Origin: an uncultured Oscillospiraceae bacterium
GTDB taxonomy: Bacteria; Bacillota; Clostridia; Oscillospirales; Oscillospiraceae
Assembly: GCA_947629915.1 (NCBI GenBank)
Contig: CANRFN010000015.1
Coordinates: 1-64,000 of the forward strand
DNA: 64,000 nucleotides
Direction of reading: 5' to 3'
Shown: piece by piece, positions 33,718 through 43,115 of the stretch
Position numbering within the stretch: the first letter of the stretch is position 1
Layout of the letters: every line of letters starts with the position of its first letter
The notes under the pieces: generated by a model
What the model was told of the DNA's origin: nothing
Databases searched by the model: none
The model's input: only the letters and a program-made list of their open reading frames with translations
Program-made: the position numbers and the translations under genes

Positions 33718-35801
33718 TTCACCCGCACCGGCGCTGCGCCCAGGAGCATGCGGCTTCTCTCATCCGGCTGAGAGGTGCCCACGTAGAACAGGAACTGGCT
33801 GCCGTCCACCTTCCGGATGCCCTCGCTGTCCACCACGGTGAAGGCATCCGCCGGCACGGAGATGTCCGTCTCGATCTGCTGCCCGGCGGGGACAAACACC
33901 CGCTGGAAGGCACACAGTTTGGGATTCCAGGCGCCCCACTGGGAGTCCTGGCAGCGGACGTACACCTGCAGCACCTCGCCGGTGTCCCGCTTGCCCCGGT
34001 TCTCTGCCGTGACGTGCAGCTTCAGCCTGTCCCCATCTCTCTCCGGCACCGCGGCGGTAACCCGGACGTCCCCATAGGTGAGGCCGAATCCGAAGGGGTA
34101 TTGGGGCATGTGCTGGAGATAGCGATAGGTGCGGCCCTTCATGGTGTAGTCCTCAAAGGGCGGGAGGTCTTCCAGGGAGCTGTAGAAGGTGACGGGCAGC
34201 TTGCCGGAGGGAGAGACCTCGCCGAAGAGGAGCTCCGCCGCAGCCTTCCCGCCCTGTCCGCCGGGATACCACAGGTCCAGAATAGCGTCAAAATGGGAGG
34301 CGGCATAGCTGAGGTCGATGTCACTGCCGGCGAGAAGACACAGCACCGTGGGCTTGCCCTCCGCCGCGATCACCTCCATCAGCTCTCTCTGGGACTCCGG
34401 CAGCAAGAGGTCCCGCTTGTCTCCGGAGGCGTAGCTGTTGCCGGTGTCTCCCTCCTCCCCCTCCAGGGTCTCGTCCAGTCCCAGGCAGAGGATCACTACA
34501 TCGCTGGCGTGGGCCACAGCCGCGGCCTCCGCCAGGCGGTCTCCCGGCTGTCCCAGGGACTCCACTCGGTCTTTGAAGAGGTGGCACCCCTGGGAGGTGA
34601 GCACCCGGACATCATCCCCCAGGTAGTCCTGGATCCCCTCCTGCACGGTGATATACCGGGAGGCGTAGCCGTGGTAGTTGCCCACGAGGCAGGCCCGGCT
34701 GTCTGCGTTGGGCCCGATCACCCCAACGGTCTTCAGCTTGCCCTTGTCCAGGGGCAGGATGCCGTTGTTCTTCAGCAGCACCGCGCTCTCCAGGGCGGCC
34801 TGCCTGGCAAGCTTCAGGTGCTCGGGGGACTCCACCTCGGTGAGGGGGATGTTGTCATAGGGAGAGCCGTCCCCCAGGATGCCCAGCAGATACCGGGTGG
34901 TGAAGAGCCGCACCGCCGCCTCCGTGATGGTCTCCTCTTGGATGAGGCCCTTCTCATAGGCCTCCATCACGAAGTAGTACGTGCTGCCGCAGTTGAGGTC
35001 GCAGCCGGTGTTCACCGCCAGGGCGGCGGCTTCGGCGGGGTCATCGCAGACATCGTGGCCATCGATGAAGTCCCGGATGGCCCAGCAGTCTGAGACAAAG
35101 TGGCCCTGGAAGCCCCAGTCCCCCCGGAGCTTCTGCTGCAGCATGGTGCTGGCACATGCGGGCTCGCCGTTCACCCGGTTATATGCCCCCATCACAGACT
35201 CCACATGGCCCTCCTCCACCAGGGCCCGGAAGGCCGGCAGATAGGTGTCCTCCAGATCCCGGGCCGTTACCTCCGCGTTGAAGCGGTGCCGCTCTGCCTC
35301 GGGGCCGGAGTGGACGGCGAAGTGCTTGGCGCAGGCGGAGGCCCGGAGCACCTCTCCGTCCCCCTGCAGGCCCTGGACAAAGGCCACCCCCATGCGGGCG
35401 GTGAGGTATGGATCTTCGCCGTAGGTCTCGTGTCCCCTGCCCCACCGGGGATCCCGGAACAGGTTCACGTTGGGAGACCAGAAGGTGAGGCCCTTGTAGA
35501 TGTCCCGGTCTCCCCGGGCGCTCTGGGCGTTGTACTTGGCCCGACCCTCCACCGAGATGGCCTCTGCCACCCGCTTCAGGAGAGCGGGGTCGAAAGTGGC
35601 GCCCAAGCCGATGGCCTGGGGAAAGACCGTGGCCTGACCCGCCCGGGCCACCCCGTGCAAGGCCTCATTCCACCAGTTGTATGCCGGCACCCCCAGCCGG
35701 GGAATGGCGGGGGCCTCGTAGCGCATCTGCTCTGCCCGCTCCTGGACGGTCATGCGGGAGACCAGGGCGATGGCCTTCTCGCGTGCTTCTTGTCTTGTCA
35801 T
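33705..35801 (-). CDS. Glycoside hydrolase family 3 (beta-xylosidase type)
   Basis: 698 residues without signal peptide. The N-terminal barrel has NWWNEALHGVARAG, FWSPNVNLFRDPRWGRGHET, KHFAVHSGPE, and the nucleophile Asp 238 in GHFVSDCWAI. The (alpha/beta)6 domain and a fibronectin-like tail (from about 585) follow, as in XylA/Bxl-type beta-xylosidases. It removes xylose from xylo-oligosaccharides in the cytoplasm. GAGGAATGACC-type spacing precedes the ATG at 35801, and it lies 34 bases after the GH8 gene. Arabinosidase side activity is possible in this subfamily. Confidence 0.93.
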   Translation of the reverse strand: MTRQEAREKAIALVSRMTVQERAEQMRYEAPAIPRLGVPAYNWWNEALHGVARAGQATVFPQAIGLGATFDPALLKRVAEAISVEGRAKYNAQSARGDRDIYKGLTFWSPNVNLFRDPRWGRGHETYGEDPYLTARMGVAFVQGLQGDGEVLRASACAKHFAVHSGPEAERHRFNAEVTARDLEDTYLPAFRALVEEGHVESVMGAYNRVNGEPACASTMLQQKLRGDWGFQGHFVSDCWAIRDFIDGHDVCDDPAEAAALAVNTGCDLNCGSTYYFVMEAYEKGLIQEETITEAAVRLFTTRYLLGILGDGSPYDNIPLTEVESPEHLKLARQAALESAVLLKNNGILPLDKGKLKTVGVIGPNADSRACLVGNYHGYASRYITVQEGIQDYLGDDVRVLTSQGCHLFKDRVESLGQPGDRLAEAAAVAHASDVVILCLGLDETLEGEEGDTGNSYASGDKRDLLLPESQRELMEVIAAEGKPTVLCLLAGSDIDLSYAASHFDAILDLWYPGGQGGKAAAELLFGEVSPSGKLPVTFYSSLEDLPPFEDYTMKGRTYRYLQHMPQYPFGFGLTYGDVRVTAAVPERDGDRLKLHVTAENRGKRDTGEVLQVYVRCQDSQWGAWNPKLCAFQRVFVPAGQQIETDISVPADAFTVVDSEGIRKVDGSQFLFYVGTSQPDERSRMLLGAAPVRVKWAL

Positions 35802-35835
35802 GGGTCATTCCTCCATCGATTGCGTCTGCCCTGGC

Positions 35836-36984
35836 TCACCAGATCCGGTACCGGCCGCTGAGGGCCAGGAGGGCGAACAGGCTGAGGCAGTTGTCGTAGT
35901 AGCGGCGCTCTCCCCGGCGCAGGGGCGAGCCCCAGAAGCCCTCCACGCACCGCTTTGCCCGGCCGCTGAGGGGCTCCGGAGAGGCGATGGCGCTCTCCGC
36001 CAGCGTGGCGGTGATGGCCAGCGGGTGCAGGGCGGTGCCGGGCAGTTCTGTGCCGTCCACCGCGTAGATCCCCCGGGGATTGTGGGATACCGTCTCCAGG
36101 AAGAAGCGGCGGAGCTTCTCGGCGATCTCCATGTGCCAGGTCTCTCCCCGGTCCCTCCCGAACCACAGGTAGTCCATGGCGAGGTTGGCGATGGTGCGGT
36201 AGGCATCGGAGTAGTGCCAGTCGTGGCGGCCGTACCGCTGCTGGTCCCGGGTCCAGGGAGTGCCGTCATAGGCGGCGTACTCCGGGCTGAGGCCCGTCAC
36301 CGGATGGCAGGCCAGCTGGAGATACCGCCGGCTGGCCTCCGCGGCCTCCTTCCAGAAGGGGCGGTCCTCCGGGTCTGCCCACAGGGCGAAGAGCTCATAG
36401 AAGTGGGGCAGGTGGTACGAGGGATCGGTGAAGTCCGCCTCCGGGACAAACCGGATGAGGTGGTTGGTCCGGTCCCAGAAGTTTCGCCCGGTGCCCCGGT
36501 CCTCCTGGTGGATCAGGGTGCGGAGGAGTGCGCGGGCCTCCTCCCCATAGGCGAAGATGCCCTCCCGGTCTCCCCAGCGGTGGGAGGCGAAGAGCAATGC
36601 CATGGCGAAGTACTCCTCCCCGTCCGGCGCCGGTCCCCGGGCGTTGGGCACGCCGCTGGGGTCTACAGACCAGGCGAAGGTGCCGGGGTTGCGGCCGCCC
36701 TCCTGGTACATGTAGGTTCTGGCCCACTTCCAGAGTTTATCGAAAAGGCGGGGTTTGTCAAGCTGAACGCACATCATCATGCCGTAGGACATGCCCTCGG
36801 TGCGCACGTCCAGGTTGCCGGTGTCCAGGATGTACGCCATGTCCCCGGGCACCTCGGTGCAGAACTTGTCCGGGCCAAAAAAGATGGTCTGGAATGCGTC
36901 CTGGATCCGGCGCTCCTGCTCCTCCTGGGAGATACCGAGCTCGGAGAGGACGTTGCGGTAGGATACTGTCTCAAGATCGATCAA
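35836..36984 (-). CDS. Reducing-end xylose-releasing exo-oligoxylanase (GH8, Rex type)
   Basis: 382 residues, no signal peptide. The acid Glu 63 lies in NLDVRTEGMSYGMM and Asp 260 in DWHYSDAYRT. FAWSVDPSGVPNARGPAPDG and CHPVTGLSPEYAAYDGTP line the cleft. Family Rex enzymes remove xylose from the reducing end of xylo-oligomers of three or more units, complementing the GH43/GH3 exo-enzymes that act at the other end. GAGGTGAACCC precedes the start. A 60-bp diverged copy of part of this gene lies at 30495. Confidence 0.93.
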   Translation of the reverse strand: MIDLETVSYRNVLSELGISQEEQERRIQDAFQTIFFGPDKFCTEVPGDMAYILDTGNLDVRTEGMSYGMMMCVQLDKPRLFDKLWKWARTYMYQEGGRNPGTFAWSVDPSGVPNARGPAPDGEEYFAMALLFASHRWGDREGIFAYGEEARALLRTLIHQEDRGTGRNFWDRTNHLIRFVPEADFTDPSYHLPHFYELFALWADPEDRPFWKEAAEASRRYLQLACHPVTGLSPEYAAYDGTPWTRDQQRYGRHDWHYSDAYRTIANLAMDYLWFGRDRGETWHMEIAEKLRRFFLETVSHNPRGIYAVDGTELPGTALHPLAITATLAESAIASPEPLSGRAKRCVEGFWGSPLRRGERRYYDNCLSLFALLALSGRYRIW

Positions 36985-37073
36985 AGGGGTTCACCTCATG
37001 AAAAGGGCACATGGCCGCCGCAGGGTCACGGCGGCCATGTGCCGGTATGAAAAGAAAGGGATAGGGAGATTGC

Positions 37074-37973
37074 TCACTCTTTTACGCTGCCGATGGTCAT
37101 ACCGGTGACAAAGTACCGCTGCAGGAACGGATACAGGCAGATGATGGGCAGCATGGTGGCCACGGTGGCGGCGGCACGGACGGTGACAGGGGTCACGGCA
37201 GTGCTGGCGCCGGTGGTGCCGGGGTTGGCGGAGCCGCCCTGCTGCATGACGGAGCTCAGCAGCTTCATCAGCTCGTACTGCAGGGTGGTGTACTCCGGGC
37301 TCATGCGGTTATAGAGCATGGCATCGAACCAGGAGTTCCACTGGCCCACGGCCACGAACAGGGCCACGGTGGCATACACGGGCTTGCACAGCGGGGAGAT
37401 GATCCGCACGAAGATGGTGAACGGACCGGCGCCATCGATCTGGGCGGACTCCTCCAGGCCGTCCGGCAGGCCCTCCATGTAGGTGCGCATCACCAGCATA
37501 TTGAAGGCGCCGATCATGCCGGGGATCACGTACACCCAGAAGGAGTTGGTGAGGCCCAGATTGCGGTACAGGATCAGGGTGGGAATCATACCGCCGTTGA
37601 CGTACATGGTGATGACCCAGAACAGGGACAGCTGGGAGCGGAAGATAAAGCGCTTGCGGCTCACCACGTAGGCCAGCAGGGAGTTGGCCGCCAGGGCCAG
37701 GATGGTGCCGATCACGGTGCGGGCCACGCTGATGTACGCGCCGGTGATGATGTTGTTCTTGTTGAACACGGTGCGGTAGTTCTGGGTGGTGAAGATCCGG
37801 GGAATCAGGTGGATGCCGCCCCGGACGGCATCGATGCCATCGTTGAAGGACAGCGCCACGGTGTTCAGCACCGGGTACAGGGTGATCACCACGAAGGCCG
37901 CCAGGATGATCGTGTTGCAGATCACGAACGCGATATCGGCCGGGCCCTTCTTCATTTTCGTCTTCTTTTTCAC
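37074..37973 (-). CDS. ABC sugar permease, CUT1 (YtcP/LplC type)
   Basis: 299 residues with six predicted membrane helices. The cytoplasmic EAA-type loop GLEESAQIDGAGPFTIFVRI couples to the ATPase. The end VTGMTIGSVKE is typical of YtcP/LplC permeases that pair with LplB and a large lipoprotein for oligosaccharide uptake. It is 15 bases after its partner permease. The ATPase is not local; these systems use a shared MsmX-like ATPase. Xylo-oligomer transport is inferred from the operon. Confidence 0.94.
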   Translation of the reverse strand: MKKKTKMKKGPADIAFVICNTIILAAFVVITLYPVLNTVALSFNDGIDAVRGGIHLIPRIFTTQNYRTVFNKNNIITGAYISVARTVIGTILALAANSLLAYVVSRKRFIFRSQLSLFWVITMYVNGGMIPTLILYRNLGLTNSFWVYVIPGMIGAFNMLVMRTYMEGLPDGLEESAQIDGAGPFTIFVRIISPLCKPVYATVALFVAVGQWNSWFDAMLYNRMSPEYTTLQYELMKLLSSVMQQGGSANPGTTGASTAVTPVTVRAAATVATMLPIICLYPFLQRYFVTGMTIGSVKE

Positions 37974-37988
37974 GATGCCGCACCCCTC

Positions 37989-38912
37989 TCAGAACAGCGT
38001 CTCTTCGCCGGTCTTCTTGGCAAAGGCGTTGGCCGCCACAATCAGGATGATGGCCACCACGCTCTTGAAGATACCGGCGGCGGTGCCCAGGGAGTAGTCA
38101 TTCTGGCCAACGCCCCAGGTAAGGGTGTAGATGTCGATGGTGTCTGATACGCTCTTCACAAGGCCGTTGCCCAGCAGGTACTGGACTTCGAAGCCGGCGT
38201 TCAGCACGTTGCCGATGTTCATGATCAGAAGGATCATGATGGTGGGCTTGATGCCCGGCAGGGTGATGTTCTTGATCTTCGCCCAACGGCCGGCGCCATC
38301 GATGGTGGCGGCCTCATAGAGGCTGGGGTCGATGGAGGTGATGGCGGCGAGATACACGATGGCGTTCCAGCCGGTCTCCTTCCACACGTTGGCGAAGGCC
38401 ACGATGGGCCAGAAGTACTCCTTGTGGGCGAAGAAGTTGATGGGCGTCTTCAGGATGCCTGAGTTCACCAGCAGCTCGTTGACGATACCGGTGGAGGACA
38501 GGGCATCGTGGAGGATGCCGGTGACGATAATCCAGGACAGGAAGTGGGGCAGATAGGAGATGGTCTGCACCAGTTTTTTGCCCATGGTGTTGCGGACCTC
38601 ATTCAGGAGGATGGCGAACACGATGGCCATCACAAAGGTGGACACCAGGTTCAAAACGCCCATGGCCAGGGTGTTGCGGATGACCTGGATGAAGGTGCTG
38701 TCCGAGAAGAGGAACTTGAACTTGTCCAGGCCCACGAACTGGGACCCGAAGAAGCCGTCTTTCGCTTTATAGTTCTGGAAAGCCATGATCCAGCCGCCCA
38801 GGGGGACGTAGTAGAAGATGATACCGTAAATGACAAAGCACAGCGTGCAGAGCATCAGGAACTTCTGCCGCTTGATCTCTTTCCAGGATATCTTGATCTT
38901 TTTACCTTTCAC
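37989..38912 (-). CDS. ABC sugar permease, CUT1 (LplB type)
   Basis: 307 residues, six membrane helices. The N-terminal QKFLMLCTLCFVIYGIIFYY, the strongly conserved YVPLGGWIMAFQNYKA and the EAA loop (SLYEAATIDGAGRWAKIKNI) identify an LplB-like permease. It forms a heterodimer with the permease at 37074 and receives substrate from the lipoprotein at 38997. GGAGG lies before the ATG at 38912. Confidence 0.95.
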   Translation of the reverse strand: MKGKKIKISWKEIKRQKFLMLCTLCFVIYGIIFYYVPLGGWIMAFQNYKAKDGFFGSQFVGLDKFKFLFSDSTFIQVIRNTLAMGVLNLVSTFVMAIVFAILLNEVRNTMGKKLVQTISYLPHFLSWIIVTGILHDALSSTGIVNELLVNSGILKTPINFFAHKEYFWPIVAFANVWKETGWNAIVYLAAITSIDPSLYEAATIDGAGRWAKIKNITLPGIKPTIMILLIMNIGNVLNAGFEVQYLLGNGLVKSVSDTIDIYTLTWGVGQNDYSLGTAAGIFKSVVAIILIVAANAFAKKTGEETLF

Positions 38913-38996
38913 GTTGAAACCTCCTCGCAGGCCCTGGGCCCGTCTGATTCGCGTAAGGGGGGCGCTCCCCCCTTACGCGCTGTCTGTTACGGGGCC

Positions 38997-40733
38997 TCAG
39001 GCGGCTGCCCGGCGCTCCAGCTCGGCCTGCATCTCATCCAGGAAGGCCTGGGGATTCACGGCGTTATAGGCTTCCATGTACTGCTCCCAAGTGCTCTCGA
39101 AGTTCGGGTCCATGACCACTCTGGGCAGCCACTCGTGCTTCACTTCGCCCATCTTGGTCCAGGCGATGCCGCCGGGGGTGGTGGTGTCCATGGCGTTGGA
39201 GTAGGAGTACATCGGGAACCAAGGTGCGTTCTCCTCTACCACGGAGCCGATCAGGTCCACGTAGCTGTCTGCGCCGTAGGCCTTGAAGCAGTTCAGCAGG
39301 GGCTCTGCCAGGTCATCGAAGAACTCAGAGGCCTGCTCGTTGGGCTGCATGGCGTTCTTGCCGTCCTTGCTGGTGCCCAGCCACTGGGGCATGTAGGAGT
39401 AGTTGCACATATGGCTCGCCTGATAGGAGGGGTCTGCGCAGCGGGCACGCTGCTCTTCGGTGCGGTAGTAGAGGCCGTTCTCGTCCACGTTGTAGTCTAC
39501 GCCTTCCACGCCCCAGAAGCGGAGGTCGTGGATCTCCTGATCCAGCATGTCGTTCAGGAACTGGAATGCGGCATCGATGTCCTTGCAGGAGGTGGTGATG
39601 GCCACGCCGGAGGAGTTGTTCAGGGTGTCCGCATAGGTGTGCCAGCGGTTCTCCATGCCCTCATTGATGGTGAGGCCGAGGGGCACGTAGTTGCAGCCCT
39701 GCTGATCCAGGCCCTGCTGCTTGAAGACGTCATTCACGGAGTAGGCGAAATCCCACCACTGGTCGCACATGCCGAGCACGGCGCCGGTGGACAGCTTTGC
39801 GATGTACTGGTCGTAGGTCTGGGTGGCAAACTCGATGTCGATGTTGCCCGCCTGATACTCCTCATTCAGCTTGGCAAAGTACCGCTTGGCGGTGGGGGTA
39901 GTATTGTAATCTACAATTTTAAGATTTTCCTTATCCACGATAACAGATCCGTCATTCGGATATCCGTCAAGGAATTCTGGGGCGTTTTCCAGACAGAAGT
40001 ACCTCCAATCTTCGCATAACATTGTATATGGAATCGTTGGAGTTCCATTTTCCGTGGTGGGATGTTCTGCTGCATAGCGGTCCAATACGTCAAAGTACTG
40101 GTCCAGAGTGTGGATCTCGGGATAGCCGGCCCACTCCAAAACCTTCACCTGAATCCAGAAAGCCTCATCGTTGTGGGTGGTGGCGCGGTTCTCGCCGTAG
40201 GTGTTCTGGAACACGTTGGCCCAGTAGATCTTGCCATCGTCCTGGCGGAAGCTGTCCCACTCTTTATCGGTGTACATCTCCTTCAGGTTGGGGTACTTGT
40301 CCAGATAGTCGTCCCAGGGAACCAGGACGCCCTCATCGTACAGGGACTTCATGGCCTCGCCGCCGTTGATGAAGTCCGGGTAGTCTCCGCCGGCGATGAT
40401 GGTGCCGATGGCCTCGGAGTCCGTCTGGCCGGTGAGCCAGGTCTCTTTCACCTTGGCGCCGATCTTCTCCGCGATGATCTGCTGGATCTCGTTGTCGTCG
40501 TTGATCTCGGAGCCGGGCATAGCGGTGAACATGGTGAACTCGATGATCCCCTTGTTGCCGGAATTGTTGTCGCTGCTGTTGTCGTTGTTGCCGGTACCGC
40601 TGCCGCTGCTGTTGCCGCCGCCCTCATTGTTGCCGCTGGACGGCTGATCTCCGCCGCCGCAGGAGCAGAGGCTGAGGGCCAGGAGCAGGGTGAGCAGCAT
40701 GGCTACCAGCCGCCGCATCTTCCAAGTCTTCAT
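38997..40733 (-). CDS. Extracellular sugar-binding lipoprotein of ABC transporter
   Basis: 578 residues starting at the ATG at 40733 (GGAGG upstream). A lipoprotein signal ends at LSLCSC (Cys 25 or Cys 23). A Gly/Ser/Asn linker (28-65) precedes the two-lobed binding domain: FTMFTAMPGSEINDDNEIQQ, LPEW-like VLVPWDDYLDKYPNLKEMY, GVDYNVDENGLYYRTEEQR. It is the large LplA/YtcQ type that binds oligosaccharides. First gene of the transporter part, with its own promoter downstream of a terminator. Ligand is probably a decorated xylo-oligomer. Confidence 0.95.
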   Translation of the reverse strand: MKTWKMRRLVAMLLTLLLALSLCSCGGGDQPSSGNNEGGGNSSGSGTGNNDNSSDNNSGNKGIIEFTMFTAMPGSEINDDNEIQQIIAEKIGAKVKETWLTGQTDSEAIGTIIAGGDYPDFINGGEAMKSLYDEGVLVPWDDYLDKYPNLKEMYTDKEWDSFRQDDGKIYWANVFQNTYGENRATTHNDEAFWIQVKVLEWAGYPEIHTLDQYFDVLDRYAAEHPTTENGTPTIPYTMLCEDWRYFCLENAPEFLDGYPNDGSVIVDKENLKIVDYNTTPTAKRYFAKLNEEYQAGNIDIEFATQTYDQYIAKLSTGAVLGMCDQWWDFAYSVNDVFKQQGLDQQGCNYVPLGLTINEGMENRWHTYADTLNNSSGVAITTSCKDIDAAFQFLNDMLDQEIHDLRFWGVEGVDYNVDENGLYYRTEEQRARCADPSYQASHMCNYSYMPQWLGTSKDGKNAMQPNEQASEFFDDLAEPLLNCFKAYGADSYVDLIGSVVEENAPWFPMYSYSNAMDTTTPGGIAWTKMGEVKHEWLPRVVMDPNFESTWEQYMEAYNAVNPQAFLDEMQAELERRAAA

Positions 40734-40783
40734 ACATTTTCCTCCTTCATCTGTGCCCCCTCCAGGGGGCTTGGGTGATTCGT

Positions 40784-40811
40784 ATTTTACAATTTCCAGC
40801 AGCTGTTTCAA
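40784..40811 (-). promoter_or_regulatory. Promoter of transporter/xylosidase operon
   Basis: On the minus strand TTGAAA (40806-40811) and TAAAAT (40784-40789) are 16 bases apart. A short hairpin (GCCCCC..GGGGGC, about 40756-40771) lies in the leader. Confidence 0.55.
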
Positions 40812-40855
40812 CCGAAGAATTGCATTTCCGCTCCGGAAAGACTCTACAACACGCA

Positions 40856-40887
40856 CAAAAAGTCCCCGTGCCAGATGGCACGGGGAC
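40856..40887 (-). terminator. Rho-independent terminator after GH67
   Basis: On the minus strand GTCCCCGTGCC pairs with GGCACGGGGAC and is followed by TTTTT. It divides the locus into an upstream (kinase to GH67) and a downstream (transporter to GH43) unit. Confidence 0.92.
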
Positions 40888-40894
40888 AAGGATA

Positions 40895-41100
40895 CCAAAT
40901 TAAAGACAAGTGAAACTGCCGGCAAATTCGCACTGTTGTACAGGTTCACCGTATACCAAGGTTTCCAGACGAATTCCAACCGCAATTCACCGAATATTTC
41001 CGGAATTGTTAGAGCCGCGGGATCTCCCCGGGTACTGGCCGTATAGAGACCGGGACCTCCGGGCCCAGAATTTCCAGGACGGTGTGAGTCTCTTCCTGCG
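40895..41100 (-). pseudogene. Relic of a second O-acetylesterase C-terminus
   Basis: The minus strand encodes ELRLEFVWKPWYTVNLYNSA then NLPAVSLV. The intact esterase next to it ends LRLEFAWKPWYHVNLTNSAG then LPAIPF. A frameshift separates this from an upstream piece (LEILGPEVPVS) matching DVLGPDGPVP. It is a fossil of a paralogue, stranded between GH67 and its terminator. Confidence 0.72.
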
Positions 41101-41110
41101 GGCCTGGATC

Positions 41111-43072
41111 TCAGGGGTAGATCTTGCGACCGCGGGCATCCGGGATCCCGCTGAGGCGCAGAAAATGGCTGTTGATCACGTCCCGCCACTCCCGGGCATG
41201 TTCCACCTGGTGGACAAACCGGGCGTGCAGCCGCGCATAGACATCCTCCGGCAGTTTCCCCTCCAAGGATTCCACCTGCGCCAGGAACCGCTGTGCCGCT
41301 TCGGCGCCCTCGAAATGGGTGTCGTAGATGTACTGGATCACGGTACGCCCGCAGGGCAGCACATACGAATAGGGCAGATGGTGAAAGAACAGCAGCAATT
41401 CCTCCGGGCAGGTGCTCCGGTCCTCATACCGGGCGGCCAGTTTCGGCGCATACTGGCCGCAGTATCCCGTTCCGGCAGACGTGCGGTCCACGCCGAGGCC
41501 GTATCGGTCTGCCCGGTGATAGGTGCCCCACGGGGAGTACTCATAGCCGTCCACGTTGGGTCCGTAGTGATCCCCTGGGTTCACCATCCACCCGATGCCC
41601 AGCGGCGCGGTGTAGTGCTCGTATGCCGGCCAGGAGGTCATCAGGATCTCCAGAATGGTCTCCTCCACCTCCGGCACCCGGCCGAACGTCTGCCGAAGCC
41701 ACTCCCGGGCGATCTCCTCCGCCGAGAGGGATGTGTCATAGCTGAGCCGTCCGAAACCGTACAAATTGGCCGCCGCCAGGTCATGGCCAGTCCAGTTGAA
41801 GTCGTCTCCGGTGTTGGCCACAGCCGCCATCCCCTGCCCGGCACCGGAGAGCAGCGCGGAGACACGGCTGTCTCCCTCCCGGGCCATGAGGTCCGTGTCC
41901 AGAATCTCCCGAAACCAGGGGATCAGGTAGCACACATGGCGCTGCTGGCCGGTGTACTCCTGAGCAATCTGGGCCTCCAGGATACGCCGGGTGTGCTGCA
42001 GGCCCCCGAGCAGCGGGCTCACCGGCTCCCGGACCTGAAAGTCCATGGGCCCGTTTTTGATCTGCAGGGTGACGTTGTCCCGGAACTGGCCGTCCAGGGG
42101 CATAAAGTGATCGTAGGCGGCGCGGGCCCGGTCTGTGGTCCGGTCCCGCCAGTCCTGCCGGCAGTTGTACACGAAACAGCGCCAGAGGATCTGCCCTCCG
42201 TGGGGCGCCACCGCATCCGCCAGCACATTGGCCCCCTCCGCCTGGGTACAGCAGTACGTATGGGGGCCGGGCTGTCCCTCAGAGTCCGCCTTGACCAGAA
42301 AGCCTCCCAGGCCGGGCAGGTTCGCCCAGACCTCATCCGCCTTCTGCTGCCACCACTGCTGCACCTGCTCCTCCCGAGGATCTGCCGTATCCAGTCCTCC
42401 GAGAAGGATCGGGGAGGCGAAGTTGACGCTCAGGTACATCCGGATACCCCAGGCGGCCAGAATCTCCTGGATCTGCCGAAGCGGTTGGTAGTACGCCCCG
42501 CTGATGAGCTTCGGCGCCTCTCCAGACACATTGACGTTGTTGAGGACCACGCCGTTGATCCCCGCGGAGGCGGCCAGGCGGGCGTAATCCATGGTCCGCG
42601 GTCCCACCAGCACCTGATTGTCCCGGAAGAACAGGGACCGGCCCGCATAGCCCCGTTCAATGCTCCCGTCCAGGTTGTCCCAGTGGTTAAGCATCCGCAG
42701 GGCGTTGGAGGGGACTTTTTCCTGCTCCAGCTTCAGCTCCTCCCAGGGGCACCAGGCCATCTGGGCCTCCCGCAGCAGGGCAAAGACCCCGTACAAGACC
42801 CCTGCGGCATCTCCTCCCCGGATTTCGGCGTGCCCGCTCCCTACTTGGAGATGGTACGCACCTTCCGGCAGGCAAGGGTCCGTATAGAGCGCGAGATCCG
42901 CCTCACCGGAGGTCTCCGTCAGGGCGATCTGGTAAAGGCCGCCCAGTCCCCTCCGCAGCTCCTGCAGGGCACTGATCCCAACCGGCCCCAGCACTTGATT
43001 CCGGACCGCAAGGACTGTCCCGGACCGGGAACAGATGTGCGGATAGGCGAACCAGCATTTTGCGTATTCCAT
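41111..43072 (-). CDS. aguA: Alpha-glucuronidase GH67
   Basis: 653 residues, no signal peptide. It has the GH67 hallmark MLNHWDNLDGSIERGYAGRS, the general acid in VKADSEGQPGPHTY, and the catalytic Asp/Glu pair in LDGQFRDNV and REPVSPLLGG. It removes 4-O-methylglucuronate from the non-reducing terminal xylose of aldouronic acids in the cytoplasm. The ATG at 43072 follows GGAGGTG; upstream in-frame starts are unsupported. It follows the esterase gene and ends before a paralogous relic and a terminator. This gene shows that the locus handles glucuronoxylan. Confidence 0.95.
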   Translation of the reverse strand: MEYAKCWFAYPHICSRSGTVLAVRNQVLGPVGISALQELRRGLGGLYQIALTETSGEADLALYTDPCLPEGAYHLQVGSGHAEIRGGDAAGVLYGVFALLREAQMAWCPWEELKLEQEKVPSNALRMLNHWDNLDGSIERGYAGRSLFFRDNQVLVGPRTMDYARLAASAGINGVVLNNVNVSGEAPKLISGAYYQPLRQIQEILAAWGIRMYLSVNFASPILLGGLDTADPREEQVQQWWQQKADEVWANLPGLGGFLVKADSEGQPGPHTYCCTQAEGANVLADAVAPHGGQILWRCFVYNCRQDWRDRTTDRARAAYDHFMPLDGQFRDNVTLQIKNGPMDFQVREPVSPLLGGLQHTRRILEAQIAQEYTGQQRHVCYLIPWFREILDTDLMAREGDSRVSALLSGAGQGMAAVANTGDDFNWTGHDLAAANLYGFGRLSYDTSLSAEEIAREWLRQTFGRVPEVEETILEILMTSWPAYEHYTAPLGIGWMVNPGDHYGPNVDGYEYSPWGTYHRADRYGLGVDRTSAGTGYCGQYAPKLAARYEDRSTCPEELLLFFHHLPYSYVLPCGRTVIQYIYDTHFEGAEAAQRFLAQVESLEGKLPEDVYARLHARFVHQVEHAREWRDVINSHFLRLSGIPDARGRKIYP

Positions 43073-43115
43073 GGTTGCAGCACCTCCTGCAAAGGGATCT
43101 CTATTGAAATATCGC

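Noticed and set aside
40734..41189. N-terminal extension of the sugar-binding protein
   Set aside because: Adds about 150 residues before the lipoprotein signal, crosses a terminator and includes the esterase relic. The ATG at 40733 has the ribosome site.
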